Shown: positions 1 through 9,115 of the stretch, in pieces
Numbering within the stretch: position 1 is the first letter of the stretch
How the letters are laid out: each line of letters opens with the position of its first letter
From: Legionellales bacterium
GTDB lineage: Bacteria; Pseudomonadota; Gammaproteobacteria; JAHCLG01
DNA: 64,000 nucleotides
NCBI GenBank assembly: GCA_026125385.1
Contig: JAHCLG010000001.1
Span: forward strand, 62,001-126,000
Direction: 5' to 3'
Made by a program: the position numbers and the translations under genes
Notes under the pieces: generated by a model
The model's database searches: none
What the model was told of the DNA's origin: nothing
What the model saw: only the letters and a program-made list of their open reading frames with translations

Positions 1-13
1 AGGGTCTGGCCTG

Positions 14-259
14 TTATTGAAAAGCTCCCTTTTTAAGCTCGCTTAAGGTTGGCAATATTTGGGCTATTTCAACATCAAGAGCGAGTGCAATCTTGATGAG
101 GTTTAGCACTGAGATATTTTGCTCTCCTCGCTCAATTCGGCCATAAAATGAACGACCCATATCAATATGAATGGCGAAATTTTCTTGTGAAAAACCCGCC
201 GCTTTCCGTAGGGTTCGGATATTTTTGCCGATAACAATGAGTTCTTTACGCTTTTCCAT
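14..259 (-). CDS. small XRE-family helix-turn-helix regulator
   Basis: An 81-residue protein made almost entirely of a Cro/C1-type helix-turn-helix. The pattern IRTLRKAAGFSQENFA, then RSFYGRIERGEQNISV, then LNLIKIALALDV is the usual five-helix layout, with the SQENFA turn and the RIERGE recognition segment. It probably binds DNA as a dimer. There is no sensor domain, so its signal cannot be read. It points away from the sensor kinase gene, with about 230 bases between their starts, so it could regulate that divergent promoter or a gene beyond the left edge. Many stand-alone regulators of this size belong to mobile elements. The family is clear; the target is unknown. Confidence 0.85.
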   Translation of the reverse strand: MEKRKELIVIGKNIRTLRKAAGFSQENFAIHIDMGRSFYGRIERGEQNISVLNLIKIALALDVEIAQILPTLSELKKGAFQ

Positions 260-486
260 GTGGAAAGCGTAAGTTGAAGTACCTTTTCAAGCCACGCCGT
301 ATAAGGTATATTTTCTACGTTTCTATAGCTTTCTGAGGTATAATGATTGAGATAACAGCTACACATGCTAAAATTGGTTATTTTTTAACCAGTATGTATT
401 GATGTCTCGCTAACTTGAATTGTGTTATCAATACAACTGAGATTTATGGAATTAAGAGGTTTGGTGCCTTGGCGCATGGAGTGTGA

Positions 487-2586
487 ATGAACATACCAAA
501 AGATAATAAGCAGGCGAAAAAAGAATTTACTCGATTGATCAAAGAAACGGAGTCTGCTAAAAAAATAGCTCATATTACCAAGGTTTTTCTAAAAAATATC
601 ACGGAATCATTGCCGCAATATGTATTTTGGAAAGATCTAAAATCGGTTTATCTGGGATGTAATAAGAATTTTGCGCAATTGGTTGGGTTAAGCACACCTG
701 AAGAAATTGTTGGCAAAACAGATGCCGATATTAATTGGCAACCGACAGGACACACGGCAGAAACTTTTCAACAAGGCGATCAGGATACGATTTCAGGCCA
801 CCCAATCACCAATCAAGAAGAAGTTTTGGTATTACCCAACGGTAAGACACTGATTACTTTAGTGAGTAAATTGCCTATTGTTGATGAAGGTAAGGTGATT
901 GGCATTGTTGGTTATTTCACAGATATCACTGAAATTAAGCAAAAGGAAAAGGAATTAATTAAAGCAAGACAGCAAGCAGAGGCAGCCAATCAAGCCAAGT
1001 CAGTGTTTATTACGAATATTAGCCACGATATTCGCACACCGCTGACCGGTATGATTGGTATGGCTAGAATTATTTTTAAGGAATTAAAAAACACCCAAGG
1101 ACAAGAAGCTGCGAATAATTTATTAAAAGCCGGTAACATCCTCTTAGATTTGCTCAATGAGGTCATTGAAATTACTAAACTGGATTCAGGTGATTTACCT
1201 GTCTATGAAGTTAAGTTTAGTGCCAAAGAGCTTATCGATAATCTCGCCATGTTAGTTACGCCATCGGCCAATGAAAAGAATTTACAATGCACTGTCGATT
1301 ATGATGAAAGTATTCCCAATTATTTGATCGGCGATCAGACTCGAATACACCGAATATTGCTTAATTTAATGAGTAATGCCATTAAGTTTACCGAAGAAGG
1401 TACGGTTGGAATTTCAGTTAAATTAGCTAAAGAACAAGAACGGGATGTTGTGTTAAAAATCGAGGTGAATGATACAGGCATTGGTATACCGGAAGATAAG
1501 CAACAAATTATTTTTTCACGATTTCATCGATTAGATCCGTCTTATAAAGGAAGTTATAAAGGGTCTGGATTAGGATTATCGATTGTTAAACAATTTATTG
1601 CTGAAATCGATGGCGAAATCTATGTTGATAGTGAAGCAGGAAAAGGATCAACGTTCACTTGTGTCATTCCTTTGAAAAAAACATTGTTAGATGAACCCGA
1701 AAACAAAACAGAAATACATTTTAACGAAGCAACGGTTCACGAATTAAGGCCATATAATCTCAATATTATGTCGGATGTCGGGGGTCAATTAGCATTATCA
1801 CCAGAAAAATTACCTGCGAATACAAGTGAAAAAGCAGCTAAGGTGCTGTTGGTTGAAGATAATAAAATGGCTCAATTTGCCGCAAAAAATCAACTCGAAG
1901 AATTTGGTTGTGACATAGATGTTGCTGATACGGGCGAAGAAGCACTTACTCTTTTAAAGAAGAATCAATATGACCTGGTTTTTATGGATATTGGGTTGCC
2001 AGATAAAAGTGGTTGTGATGTGACGGCTGAGATCAGGGAATGGGAAAAACAACATCAACGACACACTCCTATTGTTGCCTTAACCGCTCATATTGATGAA
2101 AGTAATAAGCAGCAATGTTTAAACGTTGGCATGGAGAAGGTGCTGACTAAGCCTCTGACTGATGAAAACGCACAAACTATTTTGAAGACCTTTGTGTATC
2201 AAGCACCAGATTCTTCTATGGTGTTGGGTGCTGAGGAAAAGGACGTTGAGGAATCAATACCTAGCATTGATTTGAAGTTAGGCGCACAGTTGACTGGCGG
2301 TAATGAGGCAATTGCAAAAGACATGTTGAAGATGTTTGTTGATTCCTTGCCTGAAACCGAAGATAATTTGAAAAAGTCATACGAAACAGAAGATTGGGAT
2401 CAGCTTCAGTTTGATGTTCATAAGTTGCACGGTGGAGCCTGCTACTGTGGGGTTCCGCGCTTAAAAGACATCGCAAGAAAGCTGGAAGACAGTTTGAAAT
2501 CTAGGGATTTTGAGGAGATCGCTCAGGGATATGAGGACTTGATTGCTGAAATTCAAAATGTACAATTAGAGTACAGGAAGGTATGA
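487..2586 (+). CDS. hybrid sensor histidine kinase, PAS-HisKA-HATPase-REC-HPt (ArcB-like layout)
   Basis: A 699-residue phosphorelay sensor. A PAS domain lies near residues 35-150. The HisKA box ISHDIRTPLTG has its phospho-acceptor at His180. The ATP-binding domain follows with an N-box (NLMSNAIKF), DTGIGIP and GSGLGLSIV. A receiver domain near 455-570 has Asp501 and a conserved TKPL lysine. A C-terminal HPt domain carries His645 in HKLHGG. This H-D-H order is that of ArcB/BarA-type tripartite kinases. There is no convincing membrane segment, so it may be cytoplasmic and sense through the PAS domain. The partner response regulator is not in the window. The ATG at 487 is preceded by a weak ribosome site. 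Confidence 0.9.
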   Translation: MNIPKDNKQAKKEFTRLIKETESAKKIAHITKVFLKNITESLPQYVFWKDLKSVYLGCNKNFAQLVGLSTPEEIVGKTDADINWQPTGHTAETFQQGDQDTISGHPITNQEEVLVLPNGKTLITLVSKLPIVDEGKVIGIVGYFTDITEIKQKEKELIKARQQAEAANQAKSVFITNISHDIRTPLTGMIGMARIIFKELKNTQGQEAANNLLKAGNILLDLLNEVIEITKLDSGDLPVYEVKFSAKELIDNLAMLVTPSANEKNLQCTVDYDESIPNYLIGDQTRIHRILLNLMSNAIKFTEEGTVGISVKLAKEQERDVVLKIEVNDTGIGIPEDKQQIIFSRFHRLDPSYKGSYKGSGLGLSIVKQFIAEIDGEIYVDSEAGKGSTFTCVIPLKKTLLDEPENKTEIHFNEATVHELRPYNLNIMSDVGGQLALSPEKLPANTSEKAAKVLLVEDNKMAQFAAKNQLEEFGCDIDVADTGEEALTLLKKNQYDLVFMDIGLPDKSGCDVTAEIREWEKQHQRHTPIVALTAHIDESNKQQCLNVGMEKVLTKPLTDENAQTILKTFVYQAPDSSMVLGAEEKDVEESIPSIDLKLGAQLTGGNEAIAKDMLKMFVDSLPETEDNLKKSYETEDWDQLQFDVHKLHGGACYCGVPRLKDIARKLEDSLKSRDFEEIAQGYEDLIAEIQNVQLEYRKV

Positions 2587-2657
2587 TAAGATGGTCATGG
2601 CTTTGAAAGCCAGAGTGGCGGTGCTTCGTCCAATAATTATTCGAATGAGAGATCAGA

Positions 2658-3473
2658 ATGACAAGTCACATCCAGCAACTGACTCAACGGTTGTCACCAC
2701 TAACTTCACAAATTGTGTCGCATCCACTTTATAGTGAAATTGCTTCCATCCCCCAATTACGTTTATTTATGGAGCAGCATGTATTTGCTGTGTGGGATTT
2801 TATGTGTTTGCTCAAGGAATTGCATCGACGCATTGTCTCGACTGCTGCTCCCTGGTTCCCTCCGAGGGATGCTTTGAGTGCTAATCTGATCAGTAGTATT
2901 TTGGTTGAGGAAGAAGGTGATCTTACTGAGAATGGGGTCGATTATGCTAGTCATTATGATATTTATATTCATGGGATGGACAACATTAATGCGGATACTC
3001 GGCCTATAAAGCAATTACAGTCTCTCTTAATGAATGGAAGTAACATTACTGAAGCGCTTGAACAACTATCCTTAAAAACAAGCACAAAGGAATTTGTTTT
3101 AACCACATTTAGTTTTTTTGAGGGCGAGGTTCATGAGTTAGCGGCTGCTTTTGTTTATGGTCGTGAAGGAATTACTGCTGCTATGTTTTCACCTTTAATT
3201 AAGCAGCTTGAAGTAGAAATGAATCATCGTAATCAGCAACAATTAAGTACCCTAATTTATTATTTTAAGCGTCATATTGAACTAGACAATCATGATCATT
3301 TTCCTAAAGCGCTTAAGATGCTATCCAATCTTGTGAATGGCGATGAGAAAAAATTAAAAGAAGCAGAAAACGCTGCTATAAAGGCATTAACGGCAAGAGT
3401 TCATTTTTTAACAGGAATTCAAAATTTATTGCATCAACAACAGAAGGTTGATGTTATTGCCCAAGTGACTTAA
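2658..3473 (+). CDS. DUF3050 family protein, heme-oxygenase-like fold
   Basis: A 271-residue soluble protein resembling the DUF3050 family, which is thought to share the helical heme-oxygenase/CADD-like fold. Candidate metal-binding clusters are EEEGDLTENG with SHYDIYIHG, FFEGEVHELAAAF, and HIELDNHDHFPKAL near the C-terminus. That spacing of Glu and His residues is what a di-iron oxygenase of this fold would show. No substrate is known to me. It follows the sensor kinase by 71 bases on the same strand and faces the acyl-CoA synthetase tail to tail. Family assignment rests on remembered motif patterns and is fairly firm; the oxygenase role is inference. Confidence 0.75.
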   Translation: MTSHIQQLTQRLSPLTSQIVSHPLYSEIASIPQLRLFMEQHVFAVWDFMCLLKELHRRIVSTAAPWFPPRDALSANLISSILVEEEGDLTENGVDYASHYDIYIHGMDNINADTRPIKQLQSLLMNGSNITEALEQLSLKTSTKEFVLTTFSFFEGEVHELAAAFVYGREGITAAMFSPLIKQLEVEMNHRNQQQLSTLIYYFKRHIELDNHDHFPKALKMLSNLVNGDEKKLKEAENAAIKALTARVHFLTGIQNLLHQQQKVDVIAQVT

Positions 3474-3483
3474 ACAGGCCAGA

Positions 3484-5301
3484 TTAGCGGCGGAAAGTAT
3501 GAAGAGATTCTTCATCCGTTAGTGTTGCGGACTCAGTTAAACGGCGTTCTTCACGTTCTCGTAATCCAGCGCGGCGAATTTTCCCGCTTGTGGTTTCATA
3601 TTTTTCCCATTCTTCTAGCGGTAAGCATTCGACGAGTCGTGGGTATTTATAAGGGCCAGTTTCTTGTTTGATGTGGGCTTGAATATTTTTAATGAGGCCA
3701 GGTGTTTCAGTGTAGTCAGGTTTCAACAAAATAAAGGCTTTTACAGTGACGTTTAACGAATCGGGATTTGTTCGAATGCCTACAATGGCGATTTTAGCCA
3801 CGGCTGGGTGTGACATGCCCGCCTTTTCAACTTCATCAGGTCCAATACGATAGCCGCGGCTTTTGATAAGATCATCTTTTCGGCCTTGATAGGCAAATAA
3901 ACCATCGTGCCGTAGCTTTGCCCAGTCACCCGTTAAGTAGTAGCGCCCATCCGGCGAAAATGCTTTTTTGGTTTTTTCAGCAGCATTTGCATACCCACGC
4001 ATAATACCGCCTCGACTTCCTTTGATGAGATCAACGGCTATTTGGCCAACATTGCCAGGAGCTAATGGTTCTAATTGTTCATCAAGAATAGCAACATGAT
4101 AAGGAGTAATAGGTTTGCCCATAGTGCCAGAAACATGGGGTTGATCATCGACACGCCCCATTAATAAGGGCGTCTCAGCTTGTCCGAAGCCAACGGCTAT
4201 TTCGATATCGCGAGATTCAAACTGCTTGATCACCGTCTCATCCAACGCTTCACCAACAGTGACGATTCTTTTGAGATGGGGAAAACGATAACGATCAAAA
4301 TCTTTATTGGCCACCAGTAATCTTAGGACTGTAGGTGCTGCGCAAAAAATAGAAACGGGTTGATCATGCAAAGTTTTGAGCATGGCTTGAGCATTAAATT
4401 TACGGTTTGTCGGAGTAATCAGCAACTTAGCTCCCATTGCCCATGCCGCCGTTGTGATCCATACGGTAAAGCCCCAACCGGTATCGCTGGCATTATAAAC
4501 CAGGTCTTCTGGTGTTGCTTTTAGCCAACGTCTTCCCGTTGGCCAATGAAAAAAAGGATAATCATGATTGTGTTGGACGGCTTTGGGTTGGCCAGTGGTG
4601 CCCGAAGTATAAAGATATAAACACGGGTCTTCTGTCGTTGTGAGACTTTCTTCTAATTCCGTAACATTATTATCAAATATGTCAGTTAAAGAATCCCATT
4701 GTGTACTTGCGGTTCCTGTTGTCACTGAACTAACCAATGAAGGACAGTCTTTGCGAATAGCATCAATATGACCTTGTAACTCGGGTGCAGTGATAATTCC
4801 GTTAATACCTAAATCGTTAATGCGATAAACTAAGTCTTTAGGTGTTAGTAGCCGAGGGCATGGTACAGTAGCAATACCTTGTCGCATTAATCCAGCTAAG
4901 CTGTACCACCAAGCGGGTCGTTGACCTAGCATCAATGCAACAGTACTGCCTTTTTTAAGTCCTCTACTTGCAAAATAATGTGCAATTTGTCGGCTTCGTT
5001 TCACAATATCTAAATAAGAGATATCTTCGTGGTAAGCACTATCTTGGTCAATACAGCGTATCGCTAGTTTGTCTGGGTCTCGTGACCAATGATCTACTAT
5101 TTGGGTAGCGAAGTTACAAGGAATAGGTTTAGAAGTTTGATGGAGTAACTTATCATAAATGTCGCCAATTGCAGGATGCACGCTCCTTACATGGGTAGAT
5201 AAGGCACGTCTCTGCTGCATGATTAATCGAGTTGGTCTGACTAATCTTGAGCGTGGTGACCATATTGTATTTGCTATTGAGATTGATCTTCGCATAAACA
5301 C
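3484..5301 (-). CDS. AMP-forming acyl-CoA synthetase (medium-chain ACSM-like)
   Basis: A 605-residue adenylate-forming enzyme that would activate a carboxylic acid with ATP and CoA. The signature LYTSGTTGQPKAV is followed by SDTGWGF, the VGFGQAETP motif, YYLTGDW, GRKDDLIKSRGYRIGPDEVE and a late lysine in TSGKIRR, the usual N- and C-terminal subdomain order. SDTGW is typical of acetyl/medium-chain synthetases. The first 46 residues are odd: nine Arg, many Ser/Thr, no Asp or Glu, ending in RRALSTHVRS, which resembles a mitochondrial targeting presequence. Two starts are possible (Met1 at 5301, Met3 at 5295); both keep this segment. The substrate cannot be told from sequence. Confidence 0.88.
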   Translation of the reverse strand: MFMRRSISIANTIWSPRSRLVRPTRLIMQQRRALSTHVRSVHPAIGDIYDKLLHQTSKPIPCNFATQIVDHWSRDPDKLAIRCIDQDSAYHEDISYLDIVKRSRQIAHYFASRGLKKGSTVALMLGQRPAWWYSLAGLMRQGIATVPCPRLLTPKDLVYRINDLGINGIITAPELQGHIDAIRKDCPSLVSSVTTGTASTQWDSLTDIFDNNVTELEESLTTTEDPCLYLYTSGTTGQPKAVQHNHDYPFFHWPTGRRWLKATPEDLVYNASDTGWGFTVWITTAAWAMGAKLLITPTNRKFNAQAMLKTLHDQPVSIFCAAPTVLRLLVANKDFDRYRFPHLKRIVTVGEALDETVIKQFESRDIEIAVGFGQAETPLLMGRVDDQPHVSGTMGKPITPYHVAILDEQLEPLAPGNVGQIAVDLIKGSRGGIMRGYANAAEKTKKAFSPDGRYYLTGDWAKLRHDGLFAYQGRKDDLIKSRGYRIGPDEVEKAGMSHPAVAKIAIVGIRTNPDSLNVTVKAFILLKPDYTETPGLIKNIQAHIKQETGPYKYPRLVECLPLEEWEKYETTSGKIRRAGLREREERRLTESATLTDEESLHTFRR

Positions 5302-5638
5302 ATCGGTTTCTTCTTAAAAATTCAGAAAGTGGTAGCATTTTATCAAACATTTTGAATTTGTTGCAGGACATTATTGGCTAAAATCATATAATTGAGCCAT
5401 GTCGATATGTTTTGCTACTTTTGAGTAACTATTGAACGGTTTTAAAACGACGGGCGACCTGGGGGTACATGCGGTTGGTGTTGGATTTTATTGGGGGATT
5501 CGTGTGCCCTATTTCATGCGTAGATGCAGAGCATTCAGCCATCTATATGGCACCGCCATCCACTATTGGACAATCTTGCCCGATTTTGCTTTAATTGCGC
5601 TTGCTGTCACTAATCTAATTTTATAGAAGCGTAGAAAA
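5302..5638. other. intergenic region upstream of the hsd operon
   Basis: About 340 bases between the start of the acyl-CoA synthetase and the HTH gene. A 64-codon open frame at 5432-5626 begins at a non-ATG codon, has no clear ribosome site and an unconvincing composition, so I do not call it a gene. The region should contain the divergent promoters for the synthetase and the defence operon. No clear terminator, repeat or RNA gene is visible. It also marks the left border of the defence island. Confidence 0.5.
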
Positions 5639-5851
5639 ATGGCTGAAAAAATTTTGACCATTAAAGAAGTTGCTGCTTATTTGAAGGTGGCTGAAAAATC
5701 CATTTATCGGCTGTTAGCACAGGAAAAATTTCCTGGTTTTAAAGTAGGTGGCACATGGCGTTTTAGGAAAAGTGAAATTGAGCATTGGATAAATACGCAA
5801 TCGATAAAAATGCTTGATGATAAGGGAAGCGAAGATGAAAAAAGCGAATAG
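5639..5851 (+). CDS. excisionase/MerR-like helix-turn-helix protein of the hsd operon
   Basis: A 70-residue protein with the helix-turn-helix-wing pattern of the excisionase (HTH_17) family: TIKEVAAYLKVAEKSIYRLL, then FKVGGTWRFRKSEIEHWI. Its 3' end overlaps hsdM by 17 bases, so it is co-transcribed and probably translationally coupled with the restriction-modification genes. Such small proteins are common first genes of type I systems and mobile islands. The inferred role is transcriptional control of the operon, comparable to a controller protein, but it could be a relic excisionase from the island's arrival. Family confident, role not. Confidence 0.8.
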   Translation: MAEKILTIKEVAAYLKVAEKSIYRLLAQEKFPGFKVGGTWRFRKSEIEHWINTQSIKMLDDKGSEDEKSE

Positions 5852-7865
5852 CAAAAAAATACAAAACCTGAGTTCATTCTCATGGTCTATAGCTGAAATA
5901 TTGCGAGGTGATTTTAAACAGTCTGAATACGGTAAGGTTGTTTTACCGTTTGTTGTTTTGCGTCGTTTGGATTGTATTTTAGAACCTTCAAAAGATGCAG
6001 TCGTTGTTGCTTATGAAAACTTACCCAAAGGGATTGATGATCATACTAAAGACATGATGTTGTTTGGTGCAGTTGGCGGAGGGCTAAAAGTTTATAACTA
6101 CAATAAGCTCGCTTTTAGTAAAATTCGAAATCAAGATCCAGGTGATATTCATAAGAATTTGTTAGACTATGTAACTAGCTTTAATGCTAGCGTTCGCGAT
6201 ATCTTCCTTGAAAAATTTCTCTTTACCGATCAGCTCAAACGTTTAAAGGATGGTGGCATATTATGGCAAGTATTCGATCGTTTCTGCCAGATAGATTTGC
6301 ACCCTGATAACGTTTCTAACATAGAAATGGGGTATCTTTTTGAAGACTTGATTCGTCGTTTTTCTGAAATTTCAAATGAAACGGCGGGAGAGCACTTTAC
6401 ACCTCGTGAAGTTATCCGCTTGATCGTTGATCTGCTGTTAATTAATGATGCTGAAGCGCTGGCTGGCTCAGGTATCATTCGCACTGTCTATGATCCCGCT
6501 TGTGGAACTGGGGGTATGCTTGCGCTCATGGAAGAAGCGATGAAAGAATATAATTCAAAAATTCGAGTTGAACTTTATGGGCAGGAATTAAACCCCGAAT
6601 CTTTTGGCATATGTAAATCAGATATGTTAGTGACAGGCCATAACCCAGAGCAAATTGCATTCGGTAACACGTTAACAGAAGACGCACATAAAGATAAAAA
6701 ATTTCACTACATGCTTTCTAATCCACCGTATGGGGTAGACTGGAAAAAATACCAAGATCCTATTAAAGAAGAAGCTCAAGAAAAAGGGATGGATGGGCGT
6801 TTTGGCGCTGGGCTACCTCGAATATCTGATGGCCAGTTGCTTTTTTTGCAGCACATGATTTCAAAAATGCGAGATGATGAGGCAGGTTCGCGCATTGGTA
6901 TAGTCATGAATGGTTCGCCTCTTTTCACGGGTGGTGCCGGTTCCGGTGAAAGTGAAATTCGTCGTTGGATGCTAGAAAATGATTGGGTAGAGACGATTAT
7001 CGCGTTACCTACCGATTTATTTTATAACACCGGTATTCAAACTTATGTTTGGATGCTCACGAATAAGAAGGACAAGAACCGTAGAGGCAAGGTGCAGCTC
7101 ATTGATGCAAGCAGTGAACGATTTTGGCAATCCATGCGAAAAAGTCTTGGTAGCAAACGCCGAGAAATTCCCGACCAGGCACGTGATGACATCGTTAAAA
7201 TTTATCATGAAATGCTCAATGGCGGTGGCGATTGGAGCGACTTTTCTAAAATTTTTGAGGCAGAAGAGTTCGGTTATCGAGAAATACGTATTGAGCGACC
7301 ATTAAAGCTAAATTTTGAATGTAGTGAAGAGCGATTGGAATTGCTTCAACAAGAAAAAACTTTTCTAAAGCTCTCTGACACAGAGCAGCGAGAGTTGTTA
7401 GCAGCACTTAATAACAAAACACTAAAACAACAATTTAAAAATCGTGACGCATTTGAAAAAGCACTTAAAACAGCATTGAAAAAATTAAGTTTTAAATTAA
7501 CTGCATCGTTGAAAAAAGTGATTCTTACAGCGCTTTCAGAGAAAGACGAAACGGCTGACGTTTGCTGTGACGCTAAAGGCAATCCTGAACCTGACACCGA
7601 TTTGCGCGATCATGAGTTGGTGCCGTTGAAAGAAGATTGGCGAGAATATATTGAGCGAGAAGTAAAGCCGTTTGTGCCAGATGCTTGGGTGGATGAAAAT
7701 CATAAAGATGCCACCGACGGTAAAGTGGGTCGTGTCGGCTATGAAATTAATTTCAATCGCTATTTCTATAAATATATACCGCCACGTCCTGTCGCAGAAA
7801 TTGATGAAGAACTTAAACAACTGGAGTCAGAGATTGCTAGTCTACTCAAAGAGGTAGCCTCATGA
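5835..7865 (+). CDS. hsdM: type I restriction-modification methyltransferase subunit HsdM
   Basis: The N6-adenine methyltransferase subunit of a type I system, about 676 residues. The N-terminal HsdM helical domain begins SWSIAEILRGDFKQSEYGKVV. The SAM-binding motif DPACGTGGML lies near residue 220 and the catalytic motif NPPYG near 297. A long C-terminal extension follows, longer than compact HsdM proteins of about 500 residues but usual for this subgroup. I place the start at 5835 because a purine-rich AAGGGA sits at 5820-5826, rather than at the upstream ATG at 5814. The stop overlaps the hsdS start by four bases, indicating coupled translation and assembly as M2S. Confidence 0.95.
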   Translation: MKKANSKKIQNLSSFSWSIAEILRGDFKQSEYGKVVLPFVVLRRLDCILEPSKDAVVVAYENLPKGIDDHTKDMMLFGAVGGGLKVYNYNKLAFSKIRNQDPGDIHKNLLDYVTSFNASVRDIFLEKFLFTDQLKRLKDGGILWQVFDRFCQIDLHPDNVSNIEMGYLFEDLIRRFSEISNETAGEHFTPREVIRLIVDLLLINDAEALAGSGIIRTVYDPACGTGGMLALMEEAMKEYNSKIRVELYGQELNPESFGICKSDMLVTGHNPEQIAFGNTLTEDAHKDKKFHYMLSNPPYGVDWKKYQDPIKEEAQEKGMDGRFGAGLPRISDGQLLFLQHMISKMRDDEAGSRIGIVMNGSPLFTGGAGSGESEIRRWMLENDWVETIIALPTDLFYNTGIQTYVWMLTNKKDKNRRGKVQLIDASSERFWQSMRKSLGSKRREIPDQARDDIVKIYHEMLNGGGDWSDFSKIFEAEEFGYREIRIERPLKLNFECSEERLELLQQEKTFLKLSDTEQRELLAALNNKTLKQQFKNRDAFEKALKTALKKLSFKLTASLKKVILTALSEKDETADVCCDAKGNPEPDTDLRDHELVPLKEDWREYIEREVKPFVPDAWVDENHKDATDGKVGRVGYEINFNRYFYKYIPPRPVAEIDEELKQLESEIASLLKEVAS

Positions 7866-9115
7866 TTCATAATGCAGATAAAACATTAATGGACTGTATA
7901 CCCAGCTCATGGCCTAGGTTAAGGGCGAAGTTTTTGTTTAGAGAGAGAAAAGAACTGAGCGTCGATGGCTCTGAAGAATTGCTTTCTGCTTCTCATATCA
8001 CGGGCATAACAAAACGTTCAGAAAAAGAAGTTGGTATGTTTTTAGCCGAAACAAACGAAGGTTATAAAATAGTTAAAGAGGGAGATGCTGTAATAAATAC
8101 TATGTGGGCTTGGATGGGCGCCATGGGAGTCAGCACTATTGATGGTATTATTAGCCCGTCTTATGGGATTTATTATCCAGTAGTCCGTGATATGGAGGCA
8201 AGATATTATGATTACCTATTTCGCTGTCAACCTTTTGTTACAGATGTAAACCGCCGATCTAAGGGCGTTTGGTCATCCAGATTAAGATTATATCCAGATG
8301 CCTTTTTAGATATGTATCTTCCTGTCCCAGATAAGGATATCCAAAAGCAAATATCCGATTTTCTAGATATAGAGATTGCTAAAATAGATGAGCTAATAGC
8401 TAAGAAGCAGAGGCTTCAGTCTCTCATTCGTCCTAAGTGGGAGGTAATGATATACAATTCATTAACAAACGATGACACACAGAGAGTGCGCTTTGGTTTT
8501 GTTACAAAGCGTAAACAGAGTAATATAATACGCCAAAATGATCAAAATTATATTCCATTAGGGCTTCTCAATAGAGGCAGAGGAACTTTTAAAAAACCTG
8601 AAACTTCTGGAAAAGATCTCGGTGATTCTAGGTTTTTTTGGATTGAGCGCGGAGATTTAATATTAAGCGGACAATTTGCCTGGGAGGGTGCTGTCGCTTA
8701 TGCAGGAGTTGATGAAACTGGTTGTGTAGTATCTCATCGATATCCAATTTATGTAGGCATAAGAGGGGTGTGCACAAAATATCTTTTTGCCTTCCTTAGA
8801 ACCGAGCCTGGGCAGTTTATATTATCTGAAAGTTCTAGGGGTGCTGCTGGTAGAAACCGCCCATTGAATACAAATTTGTTAGAAAAAGAAAAAATACCTA
8901 TACCAAATAGAAAAGTCCAAGAAGCTGTTGGGAAGTTAGTTGATTATGAGAAACAGTTATCCATTAGAATGACTGCGTCTATAGAAAGGTTATGTGAGTA
9001 TAAAGCTTCTCTTATTACGGAAGCTGTAACAGGCCAACTAGACATCAAATCTTGGAAAAAAGGAGGCAACACTGATAAGCGCCTCGATAATATTGAAGAG
9101 GCAATGCGGACATGA
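7862..9115 (+). CDS. hsdS: type I restriction-modification specificity subunit HsdS
   Basis: A 417-residue DNA-recognition subunit. Two target-recognition domains (about 15-165 and 205-360) are each followed by a conserved helical spacer. The first spacer includes IQKQISDFLDIEIAKIDELIAKKQRLQSLI and the second SIRMTASIERLCEYKASLITEAVTGQLD. The two-domain arrangement predicts a bipartite recognition site that cannot be read from sequence. It sits between hsdM and hsdR with four-base overlaps on both sides. Recognition domains are the variable part of these systems, so this is the best place to look for strain-specific differences. No frameshift or truncation is seen. Confidence 0.94.
   Translation: MIHNADKTLMDCIPSSWPRLRAKFLFRERKELSVDGSEELLSASHITGITKRSEKEVGMFLAETNEGYKIVKEGDAVINTMWAWMGAMGVSTIDGIISPSYGIYYPVVRDMEARYYDYLFRCQPFVTDVNRRSKGVWSSRLRLYPDAFLDMYLPVPDKDIQKQISDFLDIEIAKIDELIAKKQRLQSLIRPKWEVMIYNSLTNDDTQRVRFGFVTKRKQSNIIRQNDQNYIPLGLLNRGRGTFKKPETSGKDLGDSRFFWIERGDLILSGQFAWEGAVAYAGVDETGCVVSHRYPIYVGIRGVCTKYLFAFLRTEPGQFILSESSRGAAGRNRPLNTNLLEKEKIPIPNRKVQEAVGKLVDYEKQLSIRMTASIERLCEYKASLITEAVTGQLDIKSWKKGGNTDKRLDNIEEAMRT

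Noticed and set aside
5432-5626. 64-codon open frame before the hsd operon
   Set aside because: It starts at a non-ATG codon without a ribosome site and its translation has no domain or composition typical of a protein; better treated as intergenic.
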